A stretch of 64,000 nucleotides of DNA. Origin: Leptospira perolatii (lineage in GTDB: Bacteria > Spirochaetota > Leptospiria > Leptospirales > Leptospiraceae). How positions within the stretch are numbered: position 1 is the first letter of the stretch; each line of letters opens with the position of its first letter. The notes under the pieces are model-generated. The model ran no database searches, had not been told where the DNA came from, and saw nothing but the letters and a program-made list of their open reading frames with translations. Of the stretch, positions 56,337 to 64,000 are shown piece after piece. Made by a program: the position numbers and the translations under genes. The DNA is taken from positions 755,541-819,540 of the forward strand of contig NZ_NPDZ01000001.1 in assembly GCF_002811875.1 (NCBI RefSeq). Direction: 5' to 3'.

Positions 56337-57026
56337 TCAGTGGTTTCCTTCCCAGAGTCGCGGGTCTACTTCTAGTCTTTGGTAGAATCTAGAATCAGAA
56401 TCGTTGAAATGCCACCACTCAGAGGAAATTTGGGAAAAGCCATGTTTTATTAAAACGCTTACGAGTACGTTCAAGTTCGAAGCAACCGAGTGTGTCAAAT
56501 CCTTTCTGAGAGGAGAGGCCGCGCTAGAAAAATCATCGTACAAAGATGGCATTTCCAGTTCTTTATCCGAGGAGTCGACGAGTGTTAGATCAACTGCGCC
56601 GCCTTTTCCGTGAACAGATCCGCCTTTTCTGGGATCGGCCACATATCTAGCATCTGCAACTTTACTCCAGAGAATTTCTTGCGCGTATCCCGGTCTATAT
56701 CCGTCCCAAACTTTGATCCTGTAGCCGTAGCCTGCAAATTCCAGATTCGCATTCTTGAGTTTTTCCGCGGTTTCCTTCCGAAGTAAACAGGTATGAAAAG
56801 GGTAAATCTTTTCTCCGGTAAAATTGTCTTGAGTGGAGTATTTAAGTTCGATTCGAATTGTAGGGTCTATATCTTTTAGAGCGACTAATCCTTGTACAAC
56901 GAAAAGACTCGAATCATTCTGTTGGATTTTTTCCTTTTCGCAGGACAGACAAGCCAAGCAAAGAGAAATCAAAGAAATCGATTGAATGAAATTTATAGCG
57001 GAGTATTTCGTTCTATTCCCTATCAT
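56337..57026 (-). CDS. D-alanyl-D-alanine dipeptidase (VanX/DdpX-type) lipoprotein
   Basis: A 229-residue exported peptidase. The signal ends at Cys29 (LACLSCEK). The zinc site is SVHGKGGAVD with His139 and Asp146, and Glu203 with His206 in SSEWWHF. The enzyme splits D-Ala-D-Ala dipeptides; in this setting it is likely for peptidoglycan recycling or remodelling rather than vancomycin resistance, since no van genes are near. It lies 13 bases after a broken NlpC/P60 gene. Confidence 0.88.
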   Translation of the reverse strand: MIGNRTKYSAINFIQSISLISLCLACLSCEKEKIQQNDSSLFVVQGLVALKDIDPTIRIELKYSTQDNFTGEKIYPFHTCLLRKETAEKLKNANLEFAGYGYRIKVWDGYRPGYAQEILWSKVADARYVADPRKGGSVHGKGGAVDLTLVDSSDKELEMPSLYDDFSSAASPLRKDLTHSVASNLNVLVSVLIKHGFSQISSEWWHFNDSDSRFYQRLEVDPRLWEGNH

Positions 57027-57039
57027 ATAATCAAAAATC

Positions 57040-57303
57040 TTAATCCTTTTCGTGTTTTCTTACTGTAAGGATCCTTCCTGCGGATTTAAATTTTTCCTGA
57101 TAATACTTTTCTTGTAAGGAGTTTACGGTGACTCCTTTTACTACAGAAGCATGGACGAACTTTTGGTCCTTGAGATACACATCTACGTGACTGATTCCGG
57201 ATCCTGTAATATCAAAGAAAAGAAGATCTCCTTCTTCCAATTCCGAAATGTCAACGTTTCGAGTTTGTTGGGTCATAGAATAAGATGGACCGCCGATTTC
57301 CAA
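57040..57303 (-). pseudogene. NlpC/P60 peptidase remnant
   Basis: An 87-residue frame (TTG start at 57303) matches only the C-terminal part of an NlpC/P60 cysteine peptidase. It has the catalytic His in GISHVDVY and a second His in FVHAS. The N-terminal part with the DCSGF-type nucleophile is missing: the frame closes at 57349, and no such motif is found in any frame in the 114 bases upstream. It is most likely a truncated, decaying gene, or a very short protein with no Cys. It precedes VanX on the same strand. Confidence 0.6.
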
Positions 57304-57417
57304 ACCGAATGCGGAACCTAAGATTTTACTTCTCCGACTTCTTAGTTTCTAAGAATGCAAAAGTTTTTCAAATCAAATCTATATGCTTAGGAGAAGATTC
57401 CTAGATAAAGATCGCAG

Positions 57418-58440
57418 TCAAACGGATCGAACGTGCTCCAAAATTTTTTCTGACACATACTGAGGAAAAATTCTCTGGATCCAGTGGTTGCAATCTATCT
57501 TATGCTCCGTGTAGGATTCGCATATTCCAGAATGTAATGTGTAGCATTCGGGGCTTAGCGCAAAATCGCGGATTGGAATTAGGACCTGTACAGGAATTTT
57601 GATTTGTTGTATTTCAGGGAATCTTTCTCCTCTGACTAATTCTTTATATAGATTCAGAGTAGAAATAGAAGAAGATAAAATTTTCTCTCTAGTCTTGAGT
57701 CGTAGTGGATCTTTTTTTGGTACTCCACCCATGGTCATAGCAAGTTGCCATACCCGAAATGAAAATGTGCTCCAGATCCACTGAGGCAACCAAGGAATTT
57801 GAAATACGATTATATAGAAGGATCTTATCGACTGTCGAAATGCCTTCCACCAATGGATCGGGTTGAAACTAAGGAGCAATCGGAACATTGCCTTTGTAGC
57901 TAAAACAGGGTGTGGACAGCCCATCGCGGTATAGGAAGTCACCCATTTGGAATATTTTGAATCTGCGATAAAGGCCCAGCAAATCACCGCTCCCCAATCG
58001 TGAGCTACTAAGTGAACAGGTTTATTGTTTCCAATAAACTGTATTACTTTTTCTAGATCTTCCATCATTCTACGAACATTATATGCTTTCTGTTCTTTCG
58101 GCTTGGAGGACTTCCCTGATCCCCGGAGATCGCAAGCAGCCACATTGAATTTGTCGCTTAGCGCTTCCATTTGATAAGACCAAGTAGTGTGATCGTCCGG
58201 ATATCCATGGACAAACAGCAGAGTGGGTCTATTCGGAGATTCGCTAGCTGTATGATTATATTTTACATAAAGCGAAAGTTCTCCGTTTGGAACGTAAGCT
58301 TCTTGGAACTCATCCCTGGAAAATCCAGGCCCCTTTTTCTTTTCGGCGGAAAATGCGAGATCGAAATTTGTAAGAGAGCTCCTTTTTTTATTAGGAGCTT
58401 TGGAGGAAACTTTTGCTGTTTTCGCATTCTTTACTTTCAT
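57418..58440 (-). CDS. Alpha/beta hydrolase (epoxide-hydrolase-like)
   Basis: A 340-residue protein with a 40-residue Lys-rich extension at the start. The domain has the HGYPDD oxyanion region near 79-84, the nucleophile Asp148 in VAHDWG, and His in CNHWIQ near 322. Asp as nucleophile is typical of epoxide hydrolases and haloalkane dehalogenases rather than of lipases. It is part of a reverse-strand cluster with an SDR and a diiron-like protein. The substrate is unknown. Confidence 0.83.
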   Translation of the reverse strand: MKVKNAKTAKVSSKAPNKKRSSLTNFDLAFSAEKKKGPGFSRDEFQEAYVPNGELSLYVKYNHTASESPNRPTLLFVHGYPDDHTTWSYQMEALSDKFNVAACDLRGSGKSSKPKEQKAYNVRRMMEDLEKVIQFIGNNKPVHLVAHDWGAVICWAFIADSKYSKWVTSYTAMGCPHPVLATKAMFRLLLSFNPIHWWKAFRQSIRSFYIIVFQIPWLPQWIWSTFSFRVWQLAMTMGGVPKKDPLRLKTREKILSSSISTLNLYKELVRGERFPEIQQIKIPVQVLIPIRDFALSPECYTLHSGICESYTEHKIDCNHWIQRIFPQYVSEKILEHVRSV

Positions 58441-58453
58441 CTGAGTAGATCTC

Positions 58454-59254
58454 TTAGGTAAATTTTTGTCCGATATGTTCTAGTTTTCTTAAAAACCCGG
58501 GAGACATTCTAGTCAAGAATCTCAGAAATTTTGCCATATTACTTGGGAACACATGCATCTTTTTCTTTTCGATTCCTCTCACCATAGCTTTCACCACTTT
58601 GTCGACCTTATCCACCAGGAATTTAGGAACGTCCTTGTTCTTTTGCACTCCAAATTGTTGAGACTTTAAGATTGCGGTATCGGAAAAGAAAGGATAGATA
58701 TTCGTAGTATAGACTCCGTGTCTCCTATAACCTGAATCGAGTGCCTCGCCTAATGCGCGTATGCCGAATTTAGAAACCGAATAATATACGAGTTCTCCTG
58801 GGGCAGTAATTCCTGCGCAGGAAGAAATATTTACGATTTGTCCGTACTTTCTCTCAAGCATACCCGGTAGAAAAAGTCGGGTGAGATAAATCGGAGCCAT
58901 TAGGTTTACGTCCAAGATCAGCTTCCATTTTTCATCTGGAATATCTAGCAATTGTCCTAGAAAAGCTAAGCCAGCGTTGTTGATTAGAATATCGATTTTC
59001 GGTTGGATCTTTTTGGCTTCTTTAAAGGCGTTATTGCATCCCTTTTCGGTTTGAAGATCCGCGCCGAAGCTTCCAAGAATTTTACCTTCCGCCGGTGCAC
59101 CGTTGTCTAGGTAGAATTCTGGGCGCTTATCAGGAGGCTTAATGTCGGTTAATACTAGGTTTGCTCCCTTTTTCAAAAGTTGTTTGGTTAGTTCTCGGCC
59201 AAATCCTCCGCTGGCACCGGTGATCAAAATGTTTTTACCTTTCAGTTTACTCAT
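58454..59254 (-). CDS. Short-chain dehydrogenase/reductase
   Basis: A 266-residue SDR. The cofactor loop TGASGGFG is at 12-19, NNAG at 92-95, and the catalytic residues are Ser145, Tyr158 and Lys162. The residues after the second beta strand (LTDIK) point to NAD rather than NADP. Its ATG overlaps the stop of the next gene upstream (ATGA), so the two are coupled. It follows the hydrolase gene by 13 bases. The substrate could be a lipid or alcohol. Confidence 0.88.
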   Translation of the reverse strand: MSKLKGKNILITGASGGFGRELTKQLLKKGANLVLTDIKPPDKRPEFYLDNGAPAEGKILGSFGADLQTEKGCNNAFKEAKKIQPKIDILINNAGLAFLGQLLDIPDEKWKLILDVNLMAPIYLTRLFLPGMLERKYGQIVNISSCAGITAPGELVYYSVSKFGIRALGEALDSGYRRHGVYTTNIYPFFSDTAILKSQQFGVQKNKDVPKFLVDKVDKVVKAMVRGIEKKKMHVFPSNMAKFLRFLTRMSPGFLRKLEHIGQKFT

Positions 59255-60099
59255 GCTACTTCCTTATACTGGTGCTCGGGAGAAGTAAAGATTTCCCGGC
59301 TCAGGTGATAATTGTCTTCTTGCTCGGGATGAAACCGAGGATGAAAGTATTTTAAGAATGCGAAGATTCCGTGAAAGAATACTTTTTCTTTCCAAAAAAT
59401 AAATTCAAAAGCGTCCCTCCGAACTTTCCAATTAAAGGTAAGACCATCCTGCCAAAGCAGCATTTCTGCACCCAAAAAAGTAAAACTCCAAAATAGAATC
59501 GAGGCCACAATCATGCCTATGACTCTTCTGAAGTATCCACCTCCCGTATCCAAATAGACGTCGTATGCGGCGGACTTGTGCTCTATTTCTTCTGCGGCAT
59601 GCCATTCAAAGAGTTTTCGCATTTGAGGATCCGCTTGTTTTAGTACGCCTAACCCTAAACCTACAGTGGCTATTAAAGAAGTATAATGTTCTAAGCCGGC
59701 GGTGACGGAAAGATTGGACCTTTTCGGTGCGATCTTTTCCAAAAAGCCGAAAGCAAATTTATTGAAGAATTTAATGAAACCTTTGATTCGATAGCCTTGG
59801 TCTTCCAAATTTCTCCAAAACTTTTTATGCTCCCCTGCGTGCTGGGCTTCTTGTCCTATGAATGCTTTTGCGTTTCGCAAGACTCTGGGATCTTTGATTT
59901 TGGATAAAAAGGGCTGTACAGTTCGGATAAAGTATCTCTCTCCATCTGGAAAGATCAAAGTCCAAGCATTCAGAATATGAGTCCGGTAGGCAGAGTCACC
60001 TAACCAGTGCTTAGCGACAGGTTCAGAAAACTCGAATCTGGGTTTTCGCACCGGATAATAAACGAATTCTTTGTTTTCCAAAATTTCACTTTTGCCCAT
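59251..60099 (-). CDS. Predicted metal-dependent hydrolase (PF10118 type)
   Basis: A 282-residue protein with ferritin-like metal motifs. EAQHAGEH near 83-90 and WHAAEEIEHKSAAYDVY near 190-206 carry the His/Glu ligands of a diiron-type site. One membrane helix lies near 215-238. The family is of unknown function; lipid desaturation or hydrolysis is possible. It overlaps the SDR gene (ATGA) and is probably co-transcribed with the SDR and the hydrolase. Confidence 0.72.
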   Translation of the reverse strand: MGKSEILENKEFVYYPVRKPRFEFSEPVAKHWLGDSAYRTHILNAWTLIFPDGERYFIRTVQPFLSKIKDPRVLRNAKAFIGQEAQHAGEHKKFWRNLEDQGYRIKGFIKFFNKFAFGFLEKIAPKRSNLSVTAGLEHYTSLIATVGLGLGVLKQADPQMRKLFEWHAAEEIEHKSAAYDVYLDTGGGYFRRVIGMIVASILFWSFTFLGAEMLLWQDGLTFNWKVRRDAFEFIFWKEKVFFHGIFAFLKYFHPRFHPEQEDNYHLSREIFTSPEHQYKEVA

Positions 60100-60156
60100 G
60101 CAGATTTTTCCTTCAGGGTCTTATTATATTTGGAATGCCAAAAAGATCGTCCGAAC

Positions 60157-61287
60157 TTATGAATTGCGACTTATTTTTCTCCATTCTACGGGAGTCTTTC
60201 CTGTGATCCGTAAGAACTGTGCGTTAAAGGTGGATTTGGAATTGAAGCCTACCTCGTATCCTATGGATAGCACGGTTCTGGCTTCGTCGGCTAGTAGTAG
60301 TTTCTTTGCTTCCTCGATTCTGTAACCGTTTACGAATTCATTGAAGTTTCTTCCATATGTTTCATTCAATACTCGGGAGAGTTGGTGAGGAGAGATGAGT
60401 AGTTTTTGAGCTAAGTCTTGGATCTTCAAAGTCTCTTCTTGGTAAATTCTTTCCTCTTCCATGAATTCTTTCAGTCTGATCTGAACTGCGTTCAGATCGA
60501 TTCCTCCTAACTGAGTCCTTTCGTATCTCCTTTGTCGTAACTCTGATTTTAGAGAGACAAAGAAGTTCGGATAGCGAGAGGAAAACAAGAAAATCGAAGC
60601 GGAACCAAGCGTAATGAAGCTCGCGCCGATTGCCAAAATCCTGTTATCCATTAAAAAGAATCCAAGCCAGGAAAACTCAACGGACGCGAATACGTTTATC
60701 AATATTAGATAAACGAATTTGGACAAATGAATTTCTACTTCTTTAAAAACCCTTCTGAATAGCATCCAGAGATATAAACAGTAGAACGTTTGATGCAAAA
60801 AACCTAATGTCAAAAGTGCGGTAAGTCCGCTTAACTTTCTTTCCGAGGCTGCGTTCTTAATAATAGAATTTCGAGCTTCTTCGGGTAAGAAAAAAGTGCT
60901 GAGTTCTAGCAAAAATACGATACATGCGGGGATGAAGTGTATTACGATCGGCACTTCTTTGCTCAAGGCGAACTGAACCATATTTCTGGACACCAAAAGT
61001 AAGGTCGGACCTATTGCCCAGATCGAAGAAAAATAAAAAGTCCAGGCCCAAGCTTTTTCGAAAGAATTCGGAAGGATTGTAAAACCCAATCTGCTTTGGA
61101 CTGAGGCGAGAAGCAAGGCCAAGAGAAACATTCCCCCAGGAAATTTCGTCTCCCTTTTTTTGACCAATTCCATCAGTGCTAGCAAAATGCAAAGTCCGGT
61201 CCCGAATTGGATCCATAGATGCAAAAAAAAACCGGAAGTGTAATAAGTGAAATCGATTCCGGACATGAATGAAAAGAAAAGCCGCAT
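60157..61287 (-). CDS. Membrane-bound AraC-family regulator
   Basis: A 376-residue protein with about seven membrane helices (residues 15-235) and a C-terminal AraC-type double helix-turn-helix (about 270-376; NEFVNGYRIEEAKKLL, then VGFNSKSTFNAQF). Membrane-bound AraC proteins sense a signal at the membrane and act on DNA from there. The ATG at 61287 is chosen, though another at 61266 is possible. Downstream are the diiron-like, SDR and hydrolase genes, its likely targets by position. Confidence 0.85.
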   Translation of the reverse strand: MRLFFSFMSGIDFTYYTSGFFLHLWIQFGTGLCILLALMELVKKRETKFPGGMFLLALLLASVQSRLGFTILPNSFEKAWAWTFYFSSIWAIGPTLLLVSRNMVQFALSKEVPIVIHFIPACIVFLLELSTFFLPEEARNSIIKNAASERKLSGLTALLTLGFLHQTFYCLYLWMLFRRVFKEVEIHLSKFVYLILINVFASVEFSWLGFFLMDNRILAIGASFITLGSASIFLFSSRYPNFFVSLKSELRQRRYERTQLGGIDLNAVQIRLKEFMEEERIYQEETLKIQDLAQKLLISPHQLSRVLNETYGRNFNEFVNGYRIEEAKKLLLADEARTVLSIGYEVGFNSKSTFNAQFLRITGKTPVEWRKISRNS

Positions 61288-61365
61288 ACATCGGCTTTGT
61301 CCAGCAGAAAGGAATTTTCGCGTAAGCTTGTTGACGATCGCGACTATATTAAGTTTTCTATCGGT

Positions 61366-62646
61366 ATGAGCGACTTCGTGGAACTAAAAGTGGGAGATAC
61401 TGTCCACCGTTTTCCTGTGATTCATGGAACGGACGGAAAAAAGGGAATCGATCTTAGGGAACTGCACGACAAGACAGGCCTGACTTCTTACGACCCGGGT
61501 TTTTTTAATACAGCATATGCTCAGAGTCGTATTTCAAAACGAGATCCGGAAACCGGTGATCTTCTTTATCGGGGGTATGATATCGCGGAACTGGTGCATT
61601 ACTCTACATTTGTAGAAACCAGCTACCTTCTTATCTATGGCGAACTTCCAACCGAAAAACAGCTGAAAGAATTTTCCACGAAGCTGTCCAAGCATTCATT
61701 GATTCATGAAGATATGATCAATCTTTTTGACGGATTTCCAGGAAGAGCTCACCCTCTTGCAGTACTTTCCGTAATGGTTTCATCTCTCTCTAGCTATTAC
61801 CAAGATGAGTATGAGGAATATCTGGATCGCGGGATTGATCAGGCGGCTAGGTTGCTCGCTAAGATTAGAACGATTGCAGCGTTTTCGTACAAAAAAATGA
61901 TAGGGCAACCATTCGTGTATCCTTTGGATCGTCATCCTTATTGCACGAATTTTCTTTACATGTTGTTTTCCCTACCTTCGGTCAAATACCAACCTGGAGA
62001 GGACCACGATAGAATTCTAAACCAACTCTGGATCTTGTATGCGGATCACGAGCAGAACGTTTCCAACACTACGGTTCAGCTGATCGGTTCTACGCAGGCG
62101 AATATATTCGCGTCCATTTCCTCGGCGATTAATGCTCTTTGGGGTTCCAGAGAAGGTGGAAGACAGGTTGCTACGGTCGAATTAATCGAAGCGGTAATCA
62201 AATCGAAACTTTCCGTGTCCGAGTATTTTGAAAGATTTAAGAAAGACAAGGTACACTTTCCTTCGACTGGTTTTGGGCACGACGCGTACAAAGCAAAAAG
62301 CAAAAGATCATCGATTGCTCAAAAGCTTTTCTTGGATTTTTATCGCCAAAAGAAATTGGACCCTGTTGCGGAAATCGCGATGCAAGTGGATGATCACTTG
62401 AGCAAGGATTCCTTCTTTCTAGAAAAAAACTTATATCCTAATTTAGAATTTTATAGTGCTATAATATTCCACAGTCTTGGGATACCTAAAGAGCTCTTCA
62501 CCGCGATGCAGGTAATCGGCAAGCTCCCCGGCTGGTTGGCCCATTGGAGAGAGCAAAGATTGAGCGGGGATTATTCTAAAGTAAGACCGAGACAGATTTA
62601 CACCGGGAACGCCCCGAGGAAGTACAAGCAAATTCTGGAAAGGTAA
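61366..62646 (+). CDS. Citrate-synthase-like protein with changed catalytic residues
   Basis: A 426-residue member of the citrate synthase family. The family start (SDFVELKVGD) and the segments ADHEQN, GFGH, YPNLEFYS and RPRQIYTGNAPRKY are present. The catalytic triad of type II citrate synthase is His (in PAHGG), His (in GFGH) and Asp (in NVDFYS). Here the first is Glu263 (REGG), His305 is kept, and the third is Glu361 (NLEFYS). The Arg after GFGH is also Asp. It may be inactive, of new specificity, or regulatory. The ATG at 61366 is preferred over the TTG at 61297. Confidence 0.85.
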   Translation: MSDFVELKVGDTVHRFPVIHGTDGKKGIDLRELHDKTGLTSYDPGFFNTAYAQSRISKRDPETGDLLYRGYDIAELVHYSTFVETSYLLIYGELPTEKQLKEFSTKLSKHSLIHEDMINLFDGFPGRAHPLAVLSVMVSSLSSYYQDEYEEYLDRGIDQAARLLAKIRTIAAFSYKKMIGQPFVYPLDRHPYCTNFLYMLFSLPSVKYQPGEDHDRILNQLWILYADHEQNVSNTTVQLIGSTQANIFASISSAINALWGSREGGRQVATVELIEAVIKSKLSVSEYFERFKKDKVHFPSTGFGHDAYKAKSKRSSIAQKLFLDFYRQKKLDPVAEIAMQVDDHLSKDSFFLEKNLYPNLEFYSAIIFHSLGIPKELFTAMQVIGKLPGWLAHWREQRLSGDYSKVRPRQIYTGNAPRKYKQILER

Positions 62647-62705
62647 AAAAAAGCCGTCCTCGTGAGAGGCCGGCTCGAATAGGTTTCAATACAAATTAGT
62701 GCTAA

Positions 62706-63692
62706 TTAATTAGACCGATTTTTGTCGGACAAAGTCTTTAAGAAGCTCACTATAGAATTTACCTCTTCTGAGGAAAGCTCTTTTCCCAGCTGCAAATGCC
62801 CCATTTTTTTCACAGCTTCCTCCAGAGTGGGGATTTTTCCATCGTGAAAATACGGACCGGTAAGAGCGACATTTCTGAGCGATGGAACTTTAAACACGAA
62901 GAGATCGGCAGGATTCTTCGTGACGTTATGTCTTCCCTTATCATTTGTGTTTTCGTACGAATTCACTTGTCCCAGTTTTCTGAAGGAATTCCCTCCGAGC
63001 AAAGGGCCATTGTGACAGGCGATGCATCCTATTGATAAGAATGTTTCTAATCCTTTTTGCTCATCCGAATTTAATGTGCGATGATTTCCATTCTGAAAAT
63101 CATCAAAGCGGTCTTTGGTAATCAATGTGCGTTCGTAGGCTGCAATTGCCTCCGCGAGGTTGTCGTAAGTAATTTTCTTTTCTTCGGCAGGGAATGCTTT
63201 TCCGAATAGATCCACATATTCAGGAATTGCGGAAATTTTCTTTTCTACTTCGCTAGCAGAAGGCATAGCCATTTCGATCGGATTCAGAATCGGTCCTTTT
63301 GCTTGCGCTTGCAGATTTGGGGCTCTTCCGTCCCAGAACTGTGCAAGATGAAATCCTGCATTTAACACCGTAGGTGAATTTCTATCTCCGTTTTTGCCAA
63401 ATGCGCCCGGAGAAGTAGGAAGATTATCTACTCCTGCGCTTTTTCCATTTACGTTATGACAAGAATTGCAGGCTTGCGAGTCATTTGCCGAAAGCCTTTT
63501 TTCGAAGTACAGCTTTTCTCCAAGAGCAACCCTTTCCGGAGTATCCTTTTCCGATCCGGGCATTTTTTCCGGAATCGTGCCAAAGGTCTTTTTGGAATCA
63601 TCCATGAGTCGTTTGGATTTCTCCGATGGACCGCAAGCTACGGAGAGAGTGAGTAGAACGATAAGTATTGGGATTTTTTTTGTAAGATTCAT
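62706..63692 (-). CDS. Dihaem cytochrome c peroxidase lipoprotein
   Basis: A 328-residue exported protein with lipobox at Cys20 (SVACGPS). Two haem sites are seen: Cys75-Cys78-His79 (CNSCH) and Cys223-Cys226-His227 (CIACH). This is the MauG/CcpA-type dihaem peroxidase family. It reduces hydrogen peroxide in the periplasm or acts on another substrate. The ATG at 63692 gives the signal; an upstream frame to 63764 adds only non-signal residues. No electron donor is near. Confidence 0.9.
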   Translation of the reverse strand: MNLTKKIPILIVLLTLSVACGPSEKSKRLMDDSKKTFGTIPEKMPGSEKDTPERVALGEKLYFEKRLSANDSQACNSCHNVNGKSAGVDNLPTSPGAFGKNGDRNSPTVLNAGFHLAQFWDGRAPNLQAQAKGPILNPIEMAMPSASEVEKKISAIPEYVDLFGKAFPAEEKKITYDNLAEAIAAYERTLITKDRFDDFQNGNHRTLNSDEQKGLETFLSIGCIACHNGPLLGGNSFRKLGQVNSYENTNDKGRHNVTKNPADLFVFKVPSLRNVALTGPYFHDGKIPTLEEAVKKMGHLQLGKELSSEEVNSIVSFLKTLSDKNRSN

Positions 63693-63931
63693 CCTTGTCC
63701 CCCAGTTTAGAACGATTCTAAATGAATACGAAGAACTGCTTTCGCGCAAGAATTTTTTTGGCATATTTGAGGAATAAAAGCGCAGGAATATTTTTTCGAC
63801 GGGAATTTTGAAGGAGCTCCTACACGAGATGGCCTGGAATTTTTCGTTTGAAAGAAATCAATTTTTCTGATAGCTGGGATTTGGGGCTTGGGGTCCCACG
63901 AACCACGCCCCCCACCCTAAACAGTGAAGAA

Positions 63932-64000
63932 CCGGGAACATAGGTAACACTTTAAACCGGAGACATGGGTTACACTTTTGGTTGTTGAATTAACCTTTTT
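63932..64000. mobile_element. Possible end of an insertion sequence
   Basis: Two 22-base units, at 63932-63953 and 63957-63978, share the core ACATRGGTWACACTTT and lie 25 bases apart. This repeated pattern is like the end region of IS481-type elements. No transposase is visible because the window ends at 64000. The call rests on pattern memory alone. The preceding 63765-63931 holds no gene. Confidence 0.3.

Noticed and set aside
57304..57417. A frameshifted N-terminus of the NlpC/P60 gene
   Set aside because: No DCSG-like motif is found in any reverse frame in this gap, so the part is lost rather than shifted.

Overview
The window reads as chromosomal DNA of a Leptospira-type spirochaete (inference). 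The supporting signs are: spirochaete-like ribosomal and RNA polymerase proteins, with Asn instead of Ser at the classic rifampicin position of RpoB; many exported proteins with loose lipoboxes; a FlaA-like flagellar sheath protein; many acyl-CoA and TetR genes; scattered tRNA genes; and several class III cyclase and response-regulator genes. Base composition looks moderately AT-rich, higher in GC than the best-known pathogens of the genus, so a member of the intermediate (P2) group is possible, but the sequence alone does not settle this.

Layout. 1-2073: a DJ-1/PfpI protein cut by the window edge, a small XRE regulator, a VapBC toxin-antitoxin pair and a stretch rich in inverted repeats. 2003-14280: one long transcription block that starts at a strong TTGACC/AATAAT promoter and carries tRNA-Thr, tRNA-Trp, secE, nusG, rplK, rplA, rplJ, rplL, rpoB, rpoC, rpsL and rpsG. 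It has an attenuator-like hairpin before rpoB and a textbook terminator after rpsG. fusA and tuf do not follow. 14283-20444: a nucleotide cyclase, a TetR regulator divergent from a flavin monooxygenase, a tandem universal stress protein, a CrcB/Fluc fluoride channel, and birA-coaX-GNAT. 20538-25168: an RND pump and its outer-membrane factor without an adaptor gene. 25178-31852: acyl-CoA dehydrogenase, lipoprotein MsrB, an alpha/beta hydrolase with a basic tail, and a TetR regulator facing a thioesterase-thiolase pair across a 30-bp palindrome.

32298-41179: a run of exported proteins (neutral ceramidase, lipase-like lipoprotein, ChaN-like protein), then a bifunctional penicillin-binding protein with an N-terminal zinc ribbon and a membrane-anchored helical-repeat protein. 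41322-42054: a tRNA-Thr/tRNA-Tyr operon whose tRNA-Tyr gene is followed by tandem 191-bp repeats, each carrying the last 17 bases of the tRNA. This resembles the E. coli tyrT distal repeats and is the most unusual structure in the window. 42149-54633: half a transketolase, a SirB1 protein, a polyprenyl diphosphate synthase, an MBL-fold protein, an RNase H-like nuclease, apolipoprotein N-acyltransferase (Lnt) overlapping a lipase-chaperone-like gene, a PdxB-like dehydrogenase, a FlaA-like protein and a CheY-like receiver. 55041-64000: an Asp-box lipoprotein, a VanX-type dipeptidase next to a broken NlpC/P60 gene, a hydrolase/SDR/diiron-like/AraC cluster, a citrate synthase homologue with two catalytic residues changed to Glu, a dihaem cytochrome c peroxidase lipoprotein, and what may be the end of an insertion sequence at the right edge.

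How the genes work together. The left third is core gene expression. The middle is envelope and lipid metabolism: peptidoglycan synthesis, lipoprotein maturation, lipid hydrolases, efflux, and fatty-acid enzymes under TetR control. No CRISPR array, prophage or complete insertion sequence was seen.
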